Below are positions 56,961-64,000 of a DNA stretch of 64,000 bases, piece after piece. The translations under genes and the position numbers were made by a program. This DNA is from UBA11574 sp963752565 (GTDB taxonomy: Bacteria > Desulfobacterota > Desulfobacteria > Desulfobacterales > UBA11574): assembly GCA_963752565.1 (NCBI GenBank), contig CAVVZC010000003.1, positions 248,001 through 312,000 on the forward strand, given 5' to 3'. Numbering within the stretch: the first letter of the stretch is position 1; every line of letters starts with the position of its first letter. The notes beneath the pieces were generated by a model. That model searched no databases, was not told the DNA's origin, and worked only from the letters and a program-made list of their open reading frames with translations.

Positions 56961-58191
56961 GATATTACCGGGGATCGTGGTGACCGGGGCATCCGGTTTC
57001 ATTGGAAGGCATTTTGTCATCGCCGTATCCAGAAAATATCGCCTTTTCTGCATCGCGCGTCGCGGCCAAAAAGAAGTCGGCATACCGTATCATGACAATA
57101 TACATTGGCTTCAGGTGGATATAGCAAACCGGAAAAATCTTCTGAATGTCTTTAACCATATCAAAGAACATGGCGGTGCGGATTATGTTTTGCATCTGGC
57201 CGGATATTATGATTTCACCTATAAAGAACACCCAGCATATGAGAAGATCAATGTGACCGGAACACGCAACGTTCTCGATATGTCGAAATTGCTGGGTATA
57301 AAACGTTTTATTTTTTCCAGTTCCATGGCGGCCTGCAATTTTCCTCCCCCCGGCAAGTCATTAACTGAAGAGAGTCCTGTTGATGCGGATTTTCCTTACG
57401 CCCGGTGCAAAAAAAAAGAAGAAACAATTATTATGGAATATTCGAAAATTTTTCCATGCTCAATTGTCCGGCTTGCAGCCGTGTACAGTGACTGGTGTGA
57501 ATATCCCATGTTGTATATGCTGTTGAAGTTACTGGTTGTCGGGAAAGAGACTTATCGTCTAAAATTGTACTGGACGAGGCGAATCGGCCTTACCTTATAT
57601 CCATATCAAGGATCTTATTAAATTATTTCTTCGAATTATCGAAATCAGCGATACCCTGCCGCATCTAGGGAGTATATATCGCCAGTCCTCAAGGGAGTGT
57701 ATCCCATATTGAGCTTTTTAAAACCGCTACAAGATACTATTACTGGCATGATATTAAGCCGCTTCGAGTCCCGAAGTTTTTGGTTTTTTCCGGTTTGATT
57801 TTCATTTCGTTCTTTGGTTGGCTTAGTGGAAAAAGTACGCTGGAACAACCATGGATGGCGAAGTATATCGATAAAAAGTTAAGTGTGGATGCTTCCGCTA
57901 CATACAAGGCATTGGGTTGGAAGCCGACACCTCGCTATCATATATTGAGACGGTTATTGTTTTTGACTGAAAAAATGACCAGTCATCCAAACAATTGGAT
58001 ATTTCGTAATGAAGTCCTTATCGGAAGGTTGCATTCCGGAAAAGTACATAGATTTACGATATTCTGACAGTGAGTTGCGTGAATCCTTGGTCGAAAAAAT
58101 CGTAGAAGAAGTGATAAAGCCGGAAAATGAACACCGTTTTCCAAATTACCGGAAGATGTATCGTGATCTTCTCAAGTGGTTATTACCTTAA
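56953..58191 (+). CDS. NAD-dependent epimerase/dehydratase, frameshifted
   Basis: An extended SDR protein. VVTGASGFIGRHF (Rossmann GxxGxxG), LHLAGYYDF, NVTGTRNVLDM and SSSMAACNF are in the first frame, but the catalytic YxxxK is seen only as YARCKKKEE. Homology continues in frame 2 after about 57572 (GRGESALPYIHIKDL) and in frame 3 after about 57670 (ASPQGSVSHIELF). A third +1 shift near 58011-58045 would add a charged tail ending at 58191; otherwise the end is at 58067. Each is a +1 change. The gene is dead or the sequence is faulty here. Substrate unknown. Confidence 0.7.
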
Positions 58192-58248
58192 ACTACCAAT
58201 TGGTTGCCGCTACAGTAAGAAGTAGAGACAGGTCTATCATACCGATCT

Positions 58249-58590
58249 ATGCTCAGAGAAATTGCTTTCAAACGTTATATGGACGGTTTTAAGGCAGAAG
58301 AAGTAAAGGATATGTGGCTTCTGATTGGAAAGACCATGAAAGAATCTCTCCTTACGAGACCGGAACTGAAAGGTTCAAACCGGCAGGTGGATGATTACAT
58401 TATTTTGACCTCACATCTTGCGGCAGATGAATTTGAAGACGCGTATGAAATTCTTGAAGATCAACCTCCGGAGCACATGGATAAAATTAAAGATATTGCG
58501 CAATTGATAGGCATTGAAAATCTTAAGCGTATCGTACGGCAGCTGGAAGATTTTTACAGTGACTCGTTGTCAAACCGACCAGCAGGGTAA
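58249..58590 (+). CDS. Hypothetical small soluble protein
   Basis: A 113-residue, highly charged, helix-rich protein (FKRYMDGFKAEEVKDMWLLI; LAADEFEDAYEILEDQPPEH). No Cys, signal or membrane segment. I recognise no family. It follows the epimerase at 57 bases on the same strand. Confidence 0.5.
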   Translation: MLREIAFKRYMDGFKAEEVKDMWLLIGKTMKESLLTRPELKGSNRQVDDYIILTSHLAADEFEDAYEILEDQPPEHMDKIKDIAQLIGIENLKRIVRQLEDFYSDSLSNRPAG

Positions 58591-58918
58591 GAAGCAGTTC
58601 GACAATTCCACGTTTTTTCGTAACGTTAGACAACCAAAATGAATAAAAGCAAGATGAACGTGAAGTTAATCCGCAATGCCGACGATATACATGTAAAAAA
58701 GATTCCCCCATTCAAGAATCATGCATGCATTGTGGAATTCGTAGATATTTAAGTATGAAACATATAACCACAGCTTTCTTTCAAAATCACCAGACCAAAC
58801 GATTTACAATTATTTGCCGTAGTACTTTTGCCCCTCTTTTATTAGGGGCTAATTTGGTACAGCGTTTCAACCCAATAGTATAATGATTCTTTTTCTGAGG
58901 ATCATCCGTATACGCTTC
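58591..58918. other. Intergenic region between convergent genes
   Basis: Nothing firm in these 328 bases. A 37-codon open frame from 58639 to about 58752 (MNKSKMNVKLIRNADD...) might encode a small peptide, but no ribosome site or homology supports it. No terminator hairpin of good quality was found. Confidence 0.3.
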
Positions 58919-59596
58919 TTACTGCTCAGGCTGAGGTGTAAGGCCACTGGTTTTCAGATCACCCATTGCTTTGGTCAATTCCAATAAAACACCAAGTCCC
59001 CTTTTGCTTTCCGTTCCTGAGCAGGCAGAGAAAAACCCGAACGGACCAACGTCTTTACTTTTGGATAGATCCAGGCTTGCCCCTATTTCAGTAAGATTTT
59101 CCAATAACTTTATGAACTGAGGATCGGAACTCTTTTTGGCTAAGCCGAGCAAGGCAACAAGACCGTCTCCGATCTGGTCGATATCTTCGGCGGTGTAGGC
59201 TGTAGCAATCTTGGCCCGAATGTCATATGTGGCCTTAATTATTCGGAAGACCCCCCTTTGTTCCAGACCATTCAGATACTCGATAAGTTGAGGAACCATC
59301 AACCGAAGCACTGGTTCTGCAGTTGTGACAAAGTCGATAATATTCTCCAGTTGGTCTAAAGCATAAATAATGTGCTTGACACTTCTGAGCATCCGCTTGG
59401 ACAGGGTTATCAGATCTTCCAACTGGAAAGAAGATTCTACGTCTTCCAGCTCTTTAATTAACGATTTGGAAATCGGTTGGGACATAGCAAACAAGTCATC
59501 TTTAAATTCTTTCATACTTAAAGCAGATTCAGCCAGTGGGTCAATCCGGCTTTCAATGCGATCGAGTCGCTCTAATATCAATTCTTCATTAGTCAT
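58919..59596 (-). CDS. DUF1641 protein
   Basis: A 225-residue helical protein of the DUF1641 type, with no Cys cluster of note and no membrane segment. Its family is often found beside SQR-like flavoproteins, and here it starts 14 bases after the SQR-like gene with GGAGG between. The role is unknown; a partner or scaffold for the flavoprotein is the common inference. The last gene of the Rrf2-regulated unit. Confidence 0.78.
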   Translation of the reverse strand: MTNEELILERLDRIESRIDPLAESALSMKEFKDDLFAMSQPISKSLIKELEDVESSFQLEDLITLSKRMLRSVKHIIYALDQLENIIDFVTTAEPVLRLMVPQLIEYLNGLEQRGVFRIIKATYDIRAKIATAYTAEDIDQIGDGLVALLGLAKKSSDPQFIKLLENLTEIGASLDLSKSKDVGPFGFFSACSGTESKRGLGVLLELTKAMGDLKTSGLTPQPEQ

Positions 59597-59610
59597 GACG
59601 CCTCCTTTCT

Positions 59611-60843
59611 TTAGATAATCTGACGCATCTTTCCAGCCATGTTGAATTGGGGTTCCAGTGGTAATTCATAACCTTTCAACATGAGGTTCCAATAGACCCA
59701 CTTGAACATCATCTTTCCTAAATAGTTCGATTGGCTTTCACCTAGAAGAGAAAAAGGGCCCATGCCGGGGAAAGGGAACTTTCCTGGAAGGGGCTCCGTG
59801 TCATAACTAAAATCAATCAAGTAAGCCATACCATGGCTTGAGACTATAAATCACGTTGAGTGCCCATCATAGTCGGGTCTTGGTTCTTGACCCTCTATTT
59901 CGAGGAGGATGTTCTCTACAACAATGTCTGATTCGTAGTGCGCAACCGCACCGGATTTGGAGGTGGGAACATTGGTGGCATCACCGATCACATAGATATT
60001 GTCGAAGTCTGAGGCCTTCAATGTGCCATTATCGGTATTGACAAAACCCATGGGATCACCGAGACCGCTGTCCATGATCACCTGTGCACCGGAGTGCAGC
60101 GGGATGGAAACAAGGAGGTCGTAGGGAATCTTGTCACCCGTCACAGATTCAATGGTCTTATCGCTGACATTCACATTGTCAATCGCCCAGTTGGGAGTGA
60201 TCTTAATGTTCTTTTGTTCGCAGACATCTCCCAGAATCTTTGAAGCCACTGGCTTTGTGAAAGCGCCATCCAACGGCGTAACCAATTCTATCTCGATATT
60301 GTCCCGAACGCCGTTGTTTTTGAAGAACCAGTCCGCGAGATAGACAAACTCCAGAGGCGCAACAGGGCATTTGATGGGCATATCGGCGATGTTGAGGACA
60401 ACCCTTCCTTTTTTAAAGTATTTCCATCTTTTGTAAAGAGCTGTAGCACCATCCAGGGTGTAGTAGTCGTGGACGTCGCCCCTCCAGTCATCCATCAAGC
60501 CGTCTGTTTCTTCCGGTACGACCCTGCAACCTGTTGCGATGACCAACCAATCATAATTGTACTGACCTTTCTTGGTCTTGACCTGTCTTTTCTCATGGTC
60601 GACGTTGAGAACTTCATCGACAACGAAATCGACTCCAGACGGAATGAAATCAGCTTTAGGCTTGACACATTCCTCAGGCCTATAAATCCCAAAAGGGATA
60701 AACAACCAGCCAGGCTGATAATGGTGCATCGGATCCTTATCGATGATAGTAATCTGCCATCCCCCATCGATTAGCTCTTTGTGTAACTTTGCGGCGACCA
60801 TTGTCCCACCGGCGCCCGAACCTAAAATAACGATTTTTTTCAT
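59611..60843 (-). CDS. sqr: SQR-like flavoprotein with selenocysteine
   Basis: A 410-residue sulfide:quinone oxidoreductase-type protein read through UGA at codon 331 (59851-59853). Features: VILGSGAGGTMVA (FAD, 5-17), KCPVAPLE with Cys159 (the redox Cys of SQR), the YVIGDATN FAD/flavin motif (about 274-281), then DGHSTUFIV and a normal SQR C-terminus (DFSYDTEPLPGKFPFPG). The Sec aligns with the conserved Cys in NCFIE of homologues, apparently the second redox Cys. An AAGCCAT-GGT-ATGGCTT hairpin follows 11 bases after UGA. Two Pfam-style halves in one frame exclude a frameshift. It would oxidise sulfide to polysulfide and reduce quinone at the membrane. Confidence 0.88.
59823..59839 (-). promoter_or_regulatory. 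bSECIS-like hairpin in the SQR-like gene
   Basis: On the minus strand AAGCCAT, loop GGT, ATGGCTT: a perfect 7-bp stem 11 bases after the UGA, with the GGU loop that SelB needs. The sequence is also coding, so conservation across relatives would be informative. Confidence 0.8.
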
Positions 60844-60922
60844 ATGTACCTCCTCAAATTTTATTTCTTTTTAATCGAAACCCAAATCATCGCGAATGCC
60901 AGACAACATCGGTAAGGCTAAA

Positions 60923-61339
60923 TTAAATTATCGGAATTTTGTTTTCCAACAGATTTGCGATGGAAATGGAGTCTAATTCTTTGTAAAGTGCGATAGTCGC
61001 TTTTTGCCAGCCCAGTCGAACCACGCAATCATCACTCTTTGGGCACGTTTCGGGTTCACTGATACAGTCAACAAGTTCAGTCTGAACCTCGAACAGTCGT
61101 ATGATATCACCCAAGGTAATTTTTTCCGGTTTTTTGGCCAGCATGTGACCACCTTTAGGCCCGCGGAGGCTCGTGACAAACTTGGCTTTTTTAAGAGGAC
61201 GGATGATCTGCTCGAGATATTTAACGGAAATATTCTGTCGAATTGAAATCTCGCTCATTTGGACAGCACCGTCATGCTGATGTTGGGCCAAATCAAGCAA
61301 CAATCGCGCTCCATAGCGGGTTTTTTTCGTAAGTTTCAT
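60923..61339 (-). CDS. Rrf2-family Fe-S regulator
   Basis: A 138-residue winged-helix regulator. MKLTKKTRYGARLLLDLAQ opens the domain, SVKYLEQIIRPLKKA is the recognition helix and SLRGPKGGHMLAK the wing. DCISEPETCPKSDDC supplies three Cys for a [2Fe-2S] or [4Fe-4S] cluster, as in IscR and RsrR. Start at 61339, whereas the longer open reading adds an unrelated hydrophobic leader. It probably controls the SQR-like gene 80 bases downstream in response to sulfur, iron or redox state. Confidence 0.9.
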   Translation of the reverse strand: MKLTKKTRYGARLLLDLAQHQHDGAVQMSEISIRQNISVKYLEQIIRPLKKAKFVTSLRGPKGGHMLAKKPEKITLGDIIRLFEVQTELVDCISEPETCPKSDDCVVRLGWQKATIALYKELDSISIANLLENKIPII

Positions 61340-61766
61340 ATACCTAAAAATTATAGTTGCAATATAGATTAAGCTAATATATATAATTTTTGTATGATAT
61401 AATGTTATTACAAATGTATTGTCAAGCAAAAATTTTCCAATTGACCACATTGAAATTTTAAATTTAAATACATATCAATCGTTTAAAAGTATTTATTGTG
61501 TTTTAAAGTTTTTTGTTATAAATGAATATGAACATAGATTTCGTTGTTATCGATCGATAAAAATTTAAGTGAAGGGCTGTTTCTGAAACGTTTTTGATAC
61601 ATCTAAGGCTCACTCCAGGCGATTCCAGAACCCGTTTTTCTCGCTCAAACAGTTGGGATCGTATTTCTTTCGCTTTGCCGAAATTTTTTTAATAATAAAT
61701 GTTCCCATGGGCGCTCAAAAAGATCTTTATTTGGGAACCGCCCGTTGAGGATAAAAAACATATTTA
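61340..61766. other. AT-rich divergent intergenic region
   Basis: Holds the Rrf2 promoter on its left. In the rest (61440-61766) there is no gene and no clear promoter for the rightward kinase. Confidence 0.4.
61396..61425 (-). promoter_or_regulatory. Promoter of the Rrf2 gene
   Basis: On the minus strand TTGACA (61420-61425), about 17-18 bases, then TTATAT/TATATC (near 61396-61402). It lies about 60 bases upstream of the Rrf2 start; the AT-rich stretch between is a possible autoregulatory site. Confidence 0.6.
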
Positions 61767-63602
61767 TTGGCAGGTCAATTGACAAAAAAACCAACAAAAA
61801 ATGCACCGGCGACCGATCTTGAAAGATGGGTCAATTTACAATTGATTGAAACCATCCCATTGGGAATCGCCATCATCGATCCGGAGTATAATCTGGTTTA
61901 TGCCAACAACACTTTTGAACAGTTATTCGGCGATTGGAAAAACCGTAAATGTTACAACGCCTACAAAAACAAAAATGAAATGTGCGCTCACTGTGAAAGT
62001 TCATCAACCTTTACAGACGGCACGCCCCGTGTAAACGAGGAAGTGGGATATGACATAAACGGCCGGCATATAAACTACTTGCAGCACGCAACCCCTATCG
62101 TGGACGAAGATGGTAATTTTCCGTATATCGTCCATATTTTTTCCAACATTACCGAAGCAACTCAGATTCGAGATGAACATCAGATTATTTTTGACCAGGT
62201 TCCGTGCAATATTCTTTTGATTGACAAGAACTTCCGCATTGTAAAGGCAAATAAACGGCTCAAAGATTCCATCGGAAATCCAGAGGGCAAATTATGTTTC
62301 GAAACGCTCAAAGGATTGAAACACAAATGCAGTGAATGTACGGCCAGACAAACGTTTGAAGACGGCCAAATACACACCGGGCATCACGCTTGGAAATCCA
62401 ATAAAGGAAAAACTTCCCATTTACATGTAATCACCGTGCCGCTGAAACGGACGGACGGCAGTTTTGATGTTGTATTGGAGATGGCGGTTGACGTCACGGA
62501 AACGATGAAACTGCAGGATGGATTGAAATTTGCGCATACGTATCTGAATACCATCATTTCAACGTCTATGGACGGCATCTTTGCGGTGAATGAAAAGGGG
62601 AAAGTGACTATTTTCAACCCAGCAGCCCGAAAATTTTTTAAAATCAAGGATAACCAAGTGGTTTCGAGAGAAAATTTTACCGCCATGCTCCCTAAAGATT
62701 TTTTAGCCAAGGTGTTCGAGCAGCGCGAACATGTTTATCTGCCGGAAGCGGAGGTTAAAACCATTGACGGTAAGACTTTTCCGGTACGTCTGGTGGGAAA
62801 CAAGCTGATGGTTAACGACAAATCAATCGGTATGGCCTTTTCAGTTCAGGATCTGAGAGAAATCAAACAGCTTGAAAGAGAAAAGCTAGAAGCCGAACGT
62901 CTATCGGCTGTGGGGCACACTGTCGCCGGACTGGCTCATGGCATTAAGAACCTTAATACCGCCCTTGAAGGCGGTATGTATATGCTAAAAACCGGTTTGG
63001 AAAAAGGAAACATCGACCGTATTCAAAAAGGCATAGAAATGTTGGCACGGAATATCGAACGGATTTCAACATTTGTAAAAGCATTTTTAAGCTTTTCCAA
63101 AGGCCGTGAAATTAAAGCCAATCTTTGTGATCCTGCTGAAATCGCAAAAGAAGTTGTCGATTTATACGCCGTCAAAGCCGATAAACTGGGTATAACGCTA
63201 AAGTACGAAAAAATAGGTGATATCGCTCCAGCTCCCATTGATTTTGAAAGCATGCACGAATGCCTGACAAACCTTGTGGGTAACGCCATAGATGCCTGTC
63301 AGACGAGTGACGAAAATTCGTGCTATGTAACGGTTCGAACTTTTGAGGAGTACAGTACGATTATATATGAAGTGGCTGACAACGGAATGGGGATGGACTA
63401 TGAAGTGAAACAAAAGGTTTTTACAACCTTTTTTACCACAAAGGGTTTGGGTGGTTCCGGCATAGGACTGTTAATGACCAAGAAAATTGTCCATGAGCAT
63501 GGTGGAACAATAGATTTGAAATCCGAACCCGGAAAAGGAACAACATTTAGCATCAGACTTCCACGAAGGCGTTTGCCAAAAATAGACAATCGTAATGCCT
63601 GA
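61767..63602 (+). CDS. PAS sensor histidine kinase with Cys clusters
   Basis: A 611-residue soluble kinase. Two N-terminal PAS-type domains each carry a C-x10-CxxC set: Cys62, Cys73, Cys76 and Cys177, Cys188, Cys191. A third PAS (about 255-370), HisKA with His391 (VAGLAHGIKNLN) and HATPase_c (DNGMGMDYEV, GGSGIGLLMTKK) follow. The tandem clusters resemble that of the kinase at 40518, suggesting a shared ligand. The start is TTG at 61767 or an in-frame TTG at 61779; no ATG is suitable. A response regulator follows. Confidence 0.88.
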   Translation: MAGQLTKKPTKNAPATDLERWVNLQLIETIPLGIAIIDPEYNLVYANNTFEQLFGDWKNRKCYNAYKNKNEMCAHCESSSTFTDGTPRVNEEVGYDINGRHINYLQHATPIVDEDGNFPYIVHIFSNITEATQIRDEHQIIFDQVPCNILLIDKNFRIVKANKRLKDSIGNPEGKLCFETLKGLKHKCSECTARQTFEDGQIHTGHHAWKSNKGKTSHLHVITVPLKRTDGSFDVVLEMAVDVTETMKLQDGLKFAHTYLNTIISTSMDGIFAVNEKGKVTIFNPAARKFFKIKDNQVVSRENFTAMLPKDFLAKVFEQREHVYLPEAEVKTIDGKTFPVRLVGNKLMVNDKSIGMAFSVQDLREIKQLEREKLEAERLSAVGHTVAGLAHGIKNLNTALEGGMYMLKTGLEKGNIDRIQKGIEMLARNIERISTFVKAFLSFSKGREIKANLCDPAEIAKEVVDLYAVKADKLGITLKYEKIGDIAPAPIDFESMHECLTNLVGNAIDACQTSDENSCYVTVRTFEEYSTIIYEVADNGMGMDYEVKQKVFTTFFTTKGLGGSGIGLLMTKKIVHEHGGTIDLKSEPGKGTTFSIRLPRRRLPKIDNRNA

Positions 63603-63633
63603 TTGTATTGTGTTGCTGAAATTGGGTGTAGTG

Positions 63634-64000
63634 ATGAGCAAAACCAAAAAGATTCTAATCGTCGATGACGAGCAGGATATTTTAGCCTATTTTGAAGCTA
63701 TGTTTCAAGACAACGGCTATGATACGGTTTTGGCGAAAGATGGTATTGAGGGATTTGAACTGGCCAAATCGGAAAAACCGGATCTGATTACACTTGATAT
63801 CACCATGCCCCGGCGATCTGGATTAAAGATTTATCAACAGTACAAAAAGCATCCGGCATTAAAACATATTCCAATTATCATCGTTACCGCCGTCGACGAA
63901 TTCTTGGAGATATTTCTTGACGAACTCAAAGAACTTGAGCCTCCAGAGGGCATTTTTTACAAACCGATTGACCCGAAAGAGATAATGAAAATGATTGTAA
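63634..64000 (+). CDS. Response regulator, cut by window end
   Basis: The receiver domain begins MSKTKKILIVDDEQD with Asp11 and Asp12; the phosphoacceptor Asp in ITLDITMPRR and the Lys in FYKPID are present. The reading is open at the last base, so the length and any output domain are unknown. A GTG codon directly precedes the ATG. It lies 31 bases after the kinase gene and is its likely partner. Confidence 0.88.
   Translation, partial: MSKTKKILIVDDEQDILAYFEAMFQDNGYDTVLAKDGIEGFELAKSEKPDLITLDITMPRRSGLKIYQQYKKHPALKHIPIIIVTAVDEFLEIFLDELKELEPPEGIFYKPIDPKEIMKMIV

Overview
The window looks like a chromosomal segment of a strictly anaerobic Desulfobacterota (deltaproteobacterial, Desulfobacterales-like) bacterium. 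This is inferred from gene content: a complex I operon lacking the NADH-input subunits, a MetF/MetV/HdrA/MvhD/HdrCB electron-transfer operon of Wood-Ljungdahl type, the mercury-methylation pair hgcAB, many Cys-rich sensor kinases, and four genes with in-frame UGA codons best read as selenocysteine.

Layout. 0.1-9.6 kb (+): a hot-dog thioesterase, a four-helix-bundle gene framed by inverted repeats, an ADP-forming acyl-CoA synthetase, then an unusual cluster: amidoligase, two class II glutamine amidotransferases, a PP-loop ATPase-like protein, a xylose-isomerase-like TIM barrel and an ApgM-like phosphomutase. 9.7-13.1 kb (-): small genes and an AAA ATPase whose start sits beside a 34-bp perfect palindrome. 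13.3-25.7 kb (-): nuoABCDHIJK, two Mrp/NuoL-type antiporter subunits, nuoM and nuoN. 25.9-27.7 kb (-): a heavy-metal-associated domain protein, hgcA and hgcB. 27.9-31.6 kb (+): a metal-export/redox-like cluster (Cys-rich secreted protein, DUF2318, FtsX-type permease, ATPase, CcmH-like protein). 31.7-40 kb: assorted genes including an M1-peptidase/ChaN/PDZ fusion, MFS transporter and PP-loop protein. 40.5-44.3 kb: two sensor kinases and aroE. 44.5-54.1 kb (-): metF2-hdrA(large)-mvhD-metV-metF-response regulator-hdrCB. 55.1-58.6 kb (+): an NtrC-type regulator and a damaged epimerase. 58.9-61.3 kb (-): Rrf2 regulator, a selenocysteine SQR-like flavoprotein, DUF1641. 61.8-64 kb (+): histidine kinase and a response regulator cut by the window end.

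How the genes fit together. The HdrA-MvhD-HdrCB-MetFV set would move electrons between ferredoxin, NAD(P)H and methylene-tetrahydrofolate. The Nuo complex lacking EFG would couple quinone reduction, from ferredoxin or another carrier, to ion pumping. The SQR-like protein would feed sulfur-derived electrons to the quinone pool. A short operator-like motif (YAC-NNN-GTR), usually placed between -35 and -10, recurs at promoters of the metal cluster, the HMA/hgcAB unit, an HTH gene and a TPR gene, and suggests a local regulon.

Caveat. Several genes, including the otherwise well-conserved nuoM, are broken by what look like single-base insertions. All the inferred lesions are +1, which points to sequence error at least as much as to pseudogenes. 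No rRNA, tRNA, CRISPR array or complete insertion sequence was recognised.
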